Source: Trichostrongylus colubriformis
Taxonomy: Eukaryota; Nematoda; Chromadorea; Rhabditida; Trichostrongylidae
Length of the DNA stretch: 64,000 nucleotides
Direction: 5' to 3'
Assembly (NCBI GenBank): GCA_963978905.1
Contig: OZ022257.1
Coordinates: forward strand, 37,167,919 to 37,231,918
The position numbers were made by a program, and so were the translations under genes. Under the pieces are notes generated by a model. The model did not search any database and was not told the DNA's origin. It saw only the letters and a program-made list of their open reading frames with translations. Shown in pieces: positions 37,164 through 48,400 of this stretch (positions within the stretch are counted from its first letter, which is position 1; each line of letters begins with the position of its first letter).

Positions 37164-39291
37164 GACAATCGGATGAGAGCTTTAGAAATGACCGTTACTA
37201 TCACAACGATCGGCTTTTATATGAATGAGCGTTAAACGTGAGGTCAAAACAACAAAATAATGAGGTTGTTTACGTGCTCTTCAGGTAGTATTAGGTCACA
37301 TACTACATTCAAAGGCGAGGGAGAGGTGGGGACTGTATTGAATACCGAGCATACCCCGCTTGAATGTTGAATAGCAAGATGTCCCCATTCAGCTTCATGC
37401 ATGCCATGAGCTGTGTTTATATTTGATATGCAGTGTATGCCTTGAAGGCACCGTGAAGGATGTGGAGAAAATGGGAACTGTGCATATTTTCTGGAAACAA
37501 ACTTTCAACTCTAGAAGAGGTGATGTGTGGCGAAACTCGCATTAAAAAAGAGCAGCTCCCGCTAGTGATGCATGGGGTTGCGAAAGACAAGAAGTTTTCG
37601 GGCTCCTTTTTTCGGGTTCTCGCCGTTTTATTTCGCTCTTTCTTTACTGTTACACAGTTAAGCATCCCTACGTTCATATTGAACCATCAGCCAAATTGAC
37701 CTCTCTGGGTGTTTTGAAACCAACCGAGAATGTCGGTTTTTGCCCAGGATTAGGGGCAAAGAGCCGCGGGTGGACGATACAAGCTTCTCCAGGCAGGAGC
37801 CCTATCCTCTCACCAATAAGTGAAGAACTCCAATGTGAAGCACAGGCTTGAGGCCGCTCAGCAATGTCCCTTCCTCGTCTTCGACTAGTATAACACCTAT
37901 CTTTCTGTTGTTTGCATATCATTGGTTATTCAACTGTAGACCGTCATCGCTGATCAGGAAAGGGTTTCATCTCTCCATGGAACTCCCAAATGACACCCAC
38001 GTGGAATGATAGGGTCTCGAATGCTGCTTACAAGTGTGAGAACCAAAACTGCAAAATGCCGCCCCAAAAGGAGTTAGAAATGGTCAAGAATCGTTTGCGA
38101 TAAGTCACTGATCGGGTACTTTGCTCACAATCAGCATACCTCACCAAGCGGTATAACCAAGGGGTTGACCCACGGATCACGGCCTCTGGAGTAATAGCGT
38201 TGCCACTGAGCCACAGCCATTGTGCTGCTCGCATAATCATCGCGTTGATGCGTTTTGAAGCGAACTACGTCGCTATTGTGTCATTGTAAATAGACTTCGA
38301 TCCATCTGAACTAGCTTCGGAGAGGCATTACGCGAATTCGGTTTCATAGTTGTAATCAGCATCCTAGTATACTCTATCAGTCTACCGAGGTTTTCACCAT
38401 TCCAAAGTTCACTGGAAGGTTGTAACCCCTCCGTAAGGGCTGTTGGACCAAGCAGCGATTTCGTGAAAAACCTGACAACCACAGGTGTTGATTTCTACGA
38501 TCAGGACGGTGACCTGATCGCATGCCGACTAAGCCTTCGTTCATTCGTAAAAAAATAAATGGTATTAGAATTCCTCTGAAATGTGCGTGACGTATTCAAA
38601 GAGGCTCCTTTTCCTTGGACTATAATAGTTTTCTTTTTTTAACAATTCCGATTGCGAATACTTTGCAAAGAACGCACAAGATGGGGTCATTGTGAAAGAA
38701 GAGGAATAACGACTCCATGCTGTCTCTTTGTGTCCTGGCGAGAGTTTATGGTCCGCCTAGACTTAACATCAATGTGAGTCTCTGATCGATGCTGCAGTGA
38801 TGACAGCGCAATCGCGCCCACCCCCGGAACGACGGCGAGTCCATCTCTTGGGTTTTCGCCGTTCCATTCCATTTATTCTCCTCTGCCATTCACATCACCC
38901 ATCATCTGTGATTTGATTTTCAGTCGTCCACCGGACTTTTCAGTCGCGTACCAGTGCTCTGAATAGAACGTCAATGCCTGTGAGCAAACGTTCTTATTAT
39001 CGGGCGAAACCTTTTTCTGAGTGAACCCTGTATACCGTGATTCCACCGTGTCCTGGTTCTTCAGCGATCAAAAATAACTGAATGGATGACTTGATGCACA
39101 TCTGTTGGGATCGTTTACATCTCTTAATTAATTTTCAGTACATCTACAAAGGTTCAAACTTCTAGATATATGTTCCCGAGAATACAACCTTTCCAAAACA
39201 ACTTTATATGACGTCGTCGTCTAAGTGAATCAGCGGCTGTGGTAAAGAATGTAGAACAAATACAAACACTCGTACATATTACTGGAAAACA
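37164..39291. other. Intergenic between the TXNDC12-like gene and gene X1
   Basis: Holds only the tRNA-derived fragment at 38100. Small frames have no domain support. Confidence 0.4.
38100..38235 (-). repeat. tRNA-derived (SINE-like) fragment
   Basis: The minus strand reads TGTGGCTCAGTGGCAACG, an A-box-like start, with a B-box-like segment further on (GTGGGTCAACCCC). No complete cloverleaf can be drawn, so I do not call a tRNA gene. Confidence 0.4.
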
Positions 39292-39297
39292 TTTATT
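39292..39297 (-). promoter_or_regulatory. Polyadenylation signal of the TXNDC12-like gene
   Basis: AATAAA on the minus strand, 96 nt after the KTEL stop codon. This is a normal nematode 3'UTR length and supports the terminal exon. Cleavage is expected about 15 nt further on. Confidence 0.6.
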
Positions 39298-39392
39298 CAT
39301 GAACCTATTATGCCCGTAGAATGAAGTTCTGTGCCCTTTGATGATTTCATTGAAAGGCCTATTTTGCGAAAGAGCGAGAGAAACTTTCCACA

Positions 39393-39407
39393 TCACAGTT
39401 CGGTTTT
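39393..39407 (-). CDS. TXNDC12: 15-nt terminal coding exon giving KTEL-stop
   Basis: On the minus strand a strong nematode acceptor (TTACTCTTTTCAG) precedes AAA ACC GAA CTG TGA, read as Lys-Thr-Glu-Leu-stop in exactly the phase left by the preceding exon. KTEL is a known C-terminal ER-retrieval signal, so a chance match is unlikely. The exon lies 1000 nt from exon 5. Confidence 0.75.
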   Translation of the reverse strand, partial: KTEL

Positions 39408-42400
39408 CTGAAAAGAGTAATAAACTGTTAAAATCGGATTAACAACAGCACTATTCCAGATGAGAATAGTGCTAATTTGATAAACAGAAATGCATACGAA
39501 TTAGGAGTCCTTCACTTCCTTCTATTTCTTTTGTGAAATTTCAAGATTCGCGTGCATTACTTAAATGTTACTTGAAGCAGATGTGATTACGTAAAATGCT
39601 GCCTCGAAGAACAACATGACACTTAGATTTGAAAAAAATCAGCAGTTCTTTGCAGATGCAGAACTAGGCTAAGTTGTAGTGATACGACCAGTGCTTTCAG
39701 CGTCTTCATCACAGTCAATAATTTCACACCGCGGCTTTCATTAAGCGGTGCGAACTGTATTCGTTGAGTACTAGAACGTGACGGAGTACTATGTTCCGTT
39801 TAAAACGCGATGGTTTCAGGACAAAACACGATCTCAAGTCCCTATAAAGAAAACCTTTGGGTCGAGCCTATCATGTCGCGCTCCACACGAATTTCTTGTC
39901 GTAATTGCCCACACCCTCCCTTGGTCAACAAAAGGCGATAAAAACAAAGCGCGGGCTCCTTTATGGGTACTGCCTGCCGCTGCCGGTGCCAAAAAATGAA
40001 CGCGGCCGCAGGACAAGAGTTTAGGGATTCCAGAAAGCTCACCTCCCTCTTGCGCTCTGAGCTTTTTAAGAGCATGTGGAACGGCAACGTTTCTACAGGA
40101 AGTCAAAGTGCAACCTTCTCTTGCCTGGACCCAGAAGCCTGGGATGGGTTATCCACACAAGCCGATTTCTTCGACACGCTTGACTCTAGTGATCAACGCG
40201 AGTAGTTCTGTTTCTCTTCTTCCAAGAACGAAAACCACTTTGTTGAATAATCGGTTTAGATACGGTTTCCCTTTATGGCAGAACAGCCACTGGTGCGCTT
40301 GACGCTTTGAGACAAAATTATGAATTGAGTCGTGAAGTTCAATTGTTTTCAAGCAAAAGGACAAATTAGTGAGTATATACGAAAGGACCATCTGTACAAA
40401 GGCTTGCCTTTTTCTTGTCGTCCTTCTTTGCATCCCCTGCCTTTTTCTTTCCATCTTTTCCTTTGCTCTTTACGTTCTCTTCCTCTGAACTGTCATCTCC
40501 TTTCTTCTCTTTCTTCGTCTTCTCTGACTTGTCTTCTTTCTTCTCAGACTTCTCTTGCTTGTCTTTTTTATTTTCTGTCTTTTTGTTTTCCTTGTCCTCA
40601 TTCTTCTCTACCTGCTTCTTTTCTTTCTTGTGGTCCTTCTCCACCTTTTTCTCTTTTTTGTCATCTTTCTTATCCTTGCTATCTTTCTTCTTCTCTTTTT
40701 TGTCATCTTTCTTATCCTTGGTATCTTCCTTCTTCTCTGACTTGTCATCTTTCTTATCCTTGGTATCTTCCTTCTTCTCTTTTTTGTCATCTTTCTTCTC
40801 CTTTTTCTCTTCTTTCTTCTCTTTTTCGTTATCTTTAGAGATGGACTCTTTTTCTTCACTTGAGTCGTCCTGTTCATCTTCATCCTTCTCATCTTCCTCA
40901 TCCTTCTTTTTGCTGTCCTTTGAAGTATCTGACTTAAGAGCATCTTTGTTGGACTGAAAATAAATAATATTCGTACACAAACGTTCAGAAATTTGAAAAC
41001 ATGCTCACGTTGTCAAATGATTCATTGAGAACTCACCCCTGACTTGGCTTCGAATTCGTCGAGAGCTCTCTTCATTCCATCAACCACTTGTGGAACAAGT
41101 GGATAGAAATATTTATTGTTTTTATACTTGGCTTCATTGTTGGTCTTCAATGGCTCCGCATCAGTATCTAGAATAAGAAAATTTTCAATAATTTCATGGC
41201 GGTGAAGAAAATTTTTAATCATTTCATAGCGGTGTAAATAAATACCGGTTCTCACCGAGGAAGAGAATTCTCGGAATGTATCCACCATCAGGAGCATATT
41301 TCTCATCTTCTGGCTCATCATCATCTTCTGTATTTACCATGACAAACTTTTTGGACAACTCGATTAGGTCAGACATTTTCGGTGAGTTTGAGAATTCCCT
41401 TTGGAGTCCTGAAAATTTGTGAGAATTTTTGAAAACTCGAGTGACGCTTCATTCAGAAGTCTTTGTCATTGAGGGCCTACAAAGATGGTTCGTAGCGGCG
41501 ATGGTGTTGACGTGGCAAAAGAGTTCTGCGCTCAGTTGAATGAGGTAGAATAAGACGAAGTTGCGATAATGAAGACAGCGTTAGTATAGAAACACAGATA
41601 GTATCGTTGAATCGTGCAATATGTTATGAATCAAAGACTCGGTCGAACGGCCTTTTACAATCTGCGCTTCTTGTACAAAGACCTCGCACGTGTTGACGAG
41701 CGGCGCCTTCAATGCATGCAGGTGTTTCCCTTTACCACTGAGATCTTTCCTTCCACTGAGCTTGCATTGCAAATCTCATAACAAAAGTGCTACACCAACT
41801 CTACCGCGTCACGGTTTTGATCCACAAGTGGAAGTAGTGTGACATTTATCATACTACAGCTTTTATGAGGCAAAACAACCAAGTGCAAAGGTGGTGCAGT
41901 GGAAAGTGGGACGTACTCCCACTCGTGCATCAGTGCCCATTGGAGCCAACCAAGCCTTTCATCCGTACTGTGCTACTTAAGCACTGACGTGTTCATAGGT
42001 CTAACCCCCATAGGTTATTGTATGAGCCAAATCACATTCATTTGGCACCACGTATCTAAACGGACTGGAATGCTGCCGCATCTTCCAAAACGAATTGATT
42101 AACGTAAGGAACTTCATCCTTTTAATTCTTCAAATCCACCAAATCGAATTATCGGACCATTACTAAAGACTTCTCATTATGCCATGACCTCCGACCACAT
42201 TTGAATCACGGAAAAAGCTGACCTTCGAGCTTGCATTTTTCACTACATTTTCTACTAGTGGAATACGACCATGAGGAATCCACCATAACATCCTGGATCT
42301 TCCAGAATGTTTTAAAAGGTTGTTGTAGTTTAATGAACACTCATTGTTTTCCTTGAACTACGATAATGTGGTTTTAGGATCGGCACACGTTACCCTCACG

Positions 42401-45400
42401 AAATTATTTTTCCTACCTACCGCTATCGGTTTCATTAATGACAAACCAAGAGTGTTGTTGATCTCACATCTTTCCATCAACATTTTTGTTCTCGTGCAAG
42501 AATCCCAATTGCCGATGAGTTCGATTGTCTGATATACGACAACGTCGAAGGAGCGTACGCTGCGTTTTCACATTTCTGACGTCCTTGGTTGTGACACACA
42601 GAGGGCGGAGAAGGTATTACAGGCTTCCTCACTGCATATTCCCTCACAGATGTCATTTCGATGTCCTTTTGTACACACAGTGTTCGACCGATACCTGCTG
42701 GTTGCAGTGGCTGGTCGTCATACTACTGAGAGTGGGGAAAACTGGTTAGCAAGTCTGCGCCTTCATTGAGAAGAAGTCTACGGTTAGCAAAAAACCTATC
42801 ACTTAAACCCACGTATGCGATGAGCACGGTTCGTAAGATGATTCATGCTATTACTAGATCGACAAAACTGCAACTCAAAAACGAGTATCATGTTTCCAGA
42901 GCCACAAGAAGTGATGATTGTAGTTGCGGTGTGGAAACGCAAAGCAAAACCTGAGTAACAGATGGTCTGAATTCTCTGACAATTAGCCACAGACGTTGAC
43001 TACAATCTGATTTCCATCTGCATCTATTAATGCAAAACTGGTGCATGATTTAAATGAACCATGGAAGGTTCCCGATCAAAAAAAAGCGCACTCAAGGTTG
43101 GATCTGTTTATATCTGACCAAAAATACGCACTCAAGTGTGAAGCACCCGATATCTGAACCTAAGTAACTCCAATGAATCCATTAGAATCGTTCAACATCG
43201 TCACATTTTTCAAAGGCACCGGAATGGGCAACTTAGACAAATTGTGCGTGTGATGGAATATGCAAGTAGGGATGCTTAGCAATGTAACAGTAGGGAAAGA
43301 ACGAAATGAAACAAAACATCGAAACAACGTAAAAAAAAAACAAGAAAAAGGTATCCAAAAATACTAATTCTTGTTCGGGCCCCTCTGCGTCACAAGCCGG
43401 AGGTAGACTGCAACGCAAGTCTGAATCAGGCGGCCGTGAATGTTGCCCCGTCCAAGCCTGGCTAATGAACTGCAACGCGACACGCCAAGCTGCGGGAACG
43501 TGATAAGACCCCAAACCGCGCTTTTCAGTGCGAGTTTCACTACACATCATCCCTTTGGAGTGGTAGGTTTGTCAGGAAAGATTCATTCACAGTTCTCACT
43601 TCCTCCTTACCCCTCTCGGTGCCTTCGCATACACTGTATCCTACTTTATATATTGGGCAAAGTGTGTCTGTTGGTGTGTGTGTCTGTGTGTGTTCGTCTG
43701 TTTGACCAGAAATTCATATTTCGCGTCGCAGCAAAGGTGGGATCCTGAATTTCACAAATTATATTCAGCGGTGGTGTACGAAAGTGATAGCAGCCGATAA
43801 GGGCTGATAAGCAGCCTCGAGATGGAAATGTCGCCAACCTTTCACCTTTCGGGTCAATCCTGGACTGTCGACACTTATAGGTGTTTCGAGGGGAGCGACG
43901 GGCACATCAATGGTGAGTGATGCAAATTGATAACGATTGATGAGGGCTGATAAGGAGTCTCGAAAGGCGAATGTCGCCAAATTCGTTTTAGCTTTCTTTC
44001 GGGTCGATCCTAGACTGCCGACACTTATAGGTGTCTTGAAGGGTGGGACGGCCACATCAATGGTGGGTGATCCGAATTAATTACGGTTGATAAGGGTTGA
44101 TAAGGAACTTTGAAAGGCAAATGTCGCCTAATCCGTTTCCCCATCAGGGTTGATCCTAAAGCACCGACCCACACAGATGTTAAGGGGTGGGACGGGGACG
44201 TTCATAGTGGGTCCAAACTGATGTTGATAGGATTCGAGGAGCTTCAAAAGGGTAATGTCGCCAAATCCGTTTCGCTCTTCTGTCTAACATTGGAATGTTC
44301 ACACTCACAGGTATCACAGGGTACGGGGACCTTGCTGCTAACGAATAGAATCTGATAACGACTGCTTAGCGCTGAAAAGAGCGGTTAGGAAGTGGGTTGG
44401 GTACAATCCAATGCACAGCCGACTACTCCTACACGACCGCTACAATACAAGCGTCTGTTGAACAGGGCCATTGGGTGAACATATTTTGATTATGTTCTGA
44501 TATCAGTTGTCGATGTACCGACTGCTAAATTGCCCTAGCGTTCAATAATGCTGCATGATTTTGATACTGTGATATACATGGATGATCAAGACACGATCTA
44601 GATTTCTTCATTCTCTCATGCAATGCCAGCAACAATACTGTGTATCGACCGCTAGACTACGTAAAATTCCAAATAGTGCTACATGTTAGCGAAACGATAA
44701 GTATCGATAACTGACATATGGATCTACCACCGATATGTAAAGAATAGAAGCTCAGCAAATGGACAAATTGCTACCATTGATGCAGGTGAATCCAAAAGTG
44801 TCGATCTCTAAACTATCCGAACTAACTCCCAATAGCGACCACTTCAGCGGAAGGGTTAACTGATTAGTAGATAAACACATGTCCTTCCTGATCCATTTAC
44901 TCCAATCACTAAATCATTCACACCTCCAAAAAGTGGTGACCTTTTTTAGAGGTACCATATGAAGGTGTAAAAACTAATTATCGACAACCAACAGCTCAAG
45001 CACTAATGGCTTAACAGTGATATGCTTCGTACTCCGATATCAGTTGTAATGCGATATTTTGACCGTTGAACTGCTTGCAATTCGGAATAGTGTTAGGAAT
45101 GCGTTTTGTTGTTGTATTTATAACCAGTTGGCTGGCGTACACTACTGTGCGCTACTCACGGCGATGTTGCGCAGTATAGGTTTGATCGACAAGACCACCG
45201 TTGTGTAAGGAATTAAGGGGGGAAATTCCTTCCCTCTACTTCCAACTGAGCTTTCAAATTGCAAAAAACAAAAACAGGAGAGGTGACGTGTTAAAAAAGG
45301 TTAGGTAGTAATATAGATAGTCGCTTTTCATAGAAGCCATTTTGCACGTCATCGACATGAATCGCGCACTTTAGTGTGTGCCAGCCAACTGGTATCGAAC

Positions 45401-48400
45401 ATAAACACAGCTCATGGCACGCGAACAAGTTGGACACCACACTATCGTCACCCTCTTTTCACCACTCCTATCGCGGATAAACGCGATTTTTAATTTAATT
45501 TTGGTTATTTTTTCAGTATGGCGTTTGGAGTTCATGAAGTTCGATTTCAGTGCGGCTTTTTGTACTCTTCTAGAAATGCCATGGCACTGCGCAGCTGGTG
45601 GACAAAAGAAGAGGCCAGAGCGCTTCACATATATATACCGAAGCGTGAATCATTCATGTAGTTCATTAGCCTTCATTTGTTTTCTCCTTAGATTATGGTA
45701 ACTTGGAAGATTTGTCTTATTTTGTACGTTTTCAGTAATTGCCTGGTACAGTAGCGCCAATAAACAGTACTCTCTATCGTACCAACGTGTGGCAGACGAG
45801 TAACGTGAAATATATATCTGCGACAGTTATCGGGATATATAAATTATATTTTAACTCCTTTAGCTGCAGATGCGGATTTGGATGGAAGAAATCCAAATAT
45901 GTTCTTGAGGCCCCTGTTAGGAGGCGCCACTACATATTAAGCTTATTTTATAACACTGCACGAAATTAGTAGAATCGATTAACGACTGAGAAACGATTTG
46001 TATAGATCACCGATTAGTGCGAGATTTTTGGATAAGGCAGGGGCTCACTGGAAAGTCCGATGCGCCATCTTCAGAAGAGAAGTGTGCCTGGGCGAATGCA
46101 CGCCTACACATTAGCTAAAGACTCCGACTGCTACCTACTGAATTGGTACCCATCCAGGCTAAGGAACTCCCTTGCACCTAAATAGGCGATTAATTGATAG
46201 CAGCTTCGTGTAACGCGACGGAAAATATGTTGCTTGAACATCGGCAATCTCAAGCAAATTTGAGTACGTTTTCCAACTGAAAGTGAAGGTCGAAAACTTA
46301 TACCAAACTATACGTCGCTTTGTTTGTGGTACATTTACGTTTTCAAGAGCTAAAACTTTACGACTTGAGTACAGTTACAGAGTGTTCACCTGAGGCGGCT
46401 CGTCACTTTCTTCGCTACAGAGCGGTCAGGAAAACGCTCTATAGTCAAAATGGTAACGTCTACTACTCCTGATCTTAACAGAATTCGGTACTTACCTTTG
46501 CATGCTCCACACCATGTCTTGTGAATAAGAAGAAAAATCGGTTTGTTGAGATCCTTAGCGACTCCGATAGCGTTGTCCCAATGTACCCAGTCTATGTCTG
46601 TTCGGAATCCTGCAAATAAATCATTTTCGTTCTTTTGCTTCTGCTAATTCAAATACCAGGATCGATAAAAATAGGAAGAAAAAAAATGGTCCTTAGCTGG
46701 GTCCCAAGCTCTATCTAGACTATGGCTCATGTTTTTTTGGCAGAATCACACTCAAGTAGACTCATGAACAATTTCTTGTTCCAATACTTGAACCTAAACC
46801 AGAACCTTTGAACCATCTTCATAGCTGAAGAAATTGCTTCTAATTCACGTAGGGGGAGGGGCAGTGGAAGACTAACAAGAAGTGGTGTTGTGGAACGGTT
46901 CCTCTCAGTTTCACTTCGTCATGGCAGGTTTGATGGCAAGCTTGCTACGAGAATGATTGACTTTTTGTTAACCACATCACATCACATCGAGTGTAACAGC
47001 TACATTCAAATAGCAATAAGCGCAATAGCGCAAGTTTTATTCGTAAGGATCTCGAGATGTAATATTTATCCTGATGGAAAGGTCACTGGGCCGCCAAGTC
47101 GAGGCTTCACTGAGACAGCAGCGAAGTTGGGGAGGGAAAATGGGATGTGTACTAACCAGAAAAAACTTTCAACTTTCCATGAAACTTCGAATAGAGACCC
47201 CCTACAGATCGATAGAGCTTCGAAGCTGATTAAAACTGCGAAACCTAAAGTGCTACGGGCTCTTCCGAAGCGAGTTAGGAGGGGTCAAAGTTTGCCTGTA
47301 AAATCTCATAGGCGAGGCACTTCACCATCAGCACGGTCGTTGCTGAGCTATCAATGGCAACCGTGGCTCAGTGGTAGTGCAGGATAAGGACGAGAGTTTG
47401 CTCCCCACCGGTGAAGATTCCGTTGCATTTTGTGTTTCATGGTCAGTAAGCGCTTTTCTCTCACCTTTGGACGTTTCCTTGCACTAGTACCTATCGTAAT
47501 TATTATTTTTCTCTGCCACTCTATTTACACCTACTAAGAATACTCACACGGGTAGGAAATCAGGCCGAAGAGACTTCCATATCACACGAATTAGGGGTTT
47601 TTTAAAAGATCATGAAATTCGCGCACAGGTGGTCGAATTACCTCTTTGTACGAATTTTCAGCCATATCCAGATTTTGGTCCAACTTCGGAAAATTGGGGG
47701 TGGCTGGGGGGTTAAATGGTAGTTTTTGAGTTTTCTCCTACAAAAAATCATGAAACTTGAACAAATAACCTACGCATACCTATTACACTTGCCCATCGGA
47801 CTAAACGTACGTAACAACCGTCAAATAAGAGCATTTTCAAGGGTGAACGACTACTCCTTCAATGTGTTACCCAATAGCCCATGAATTTTTCCGAAATTCA
47901 GCCAAATTCTCGAATTGGATAAAAACTTGCCCCTAGGGGTAATTCGATTCCCTGGACATGGAAACACACTGGTTTTGCACGAGAACGGCTAGCTCGCGCG
48001 TTATGAGCTTCCGAACGTACCATTTAATAGCATTGTTTATTAAAGACACCGGAAGCGGGTAATTTTGGCTTAGGGTCAAACAAACGTAGTGTGGACGAGT
48101 TTAAGTAGCCGCCATTGCACAAACTCGCCAATTTGACGTCTTGGCTTGGTGCCAAAAGGAGATGTTCGTATTATAAATTTGTTTTTTCCTTTTACTTTCA
48201 ATTCGTTCTTTCTTATATTGTTTCTAGATGTACCTACATGAATATTAATGTAGTGGGAATGGCCACTCCACTGCTCTGGAAGTCAGGTGCTACAACTAAG
48301 GCCGCTTCCATACTTTGCGCACCGACGCCGTCACGCGGGTGACGGCGTCAAATCGACGAAGGAGACGGCGTCGAGTTGACGCCGTCACGCGGGTGACGGC

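Noticed and set aside
40332..40957. Plus-strand Ser/Phe/Leu-rich open frames (168 and 180 codons)
   Set aside because: They are antisense shadows of the Lys/Glu-rich exon 5; the repetitive purine-rich strand keeps several frames open.
47360..47440. Functional tRNA gene
   Set aside because: The A box looks good (TGGCTCAGTGGTAG), but the D and T arms do not pair and there is no proper B box; the sequence is repeated in diverged form nearby.
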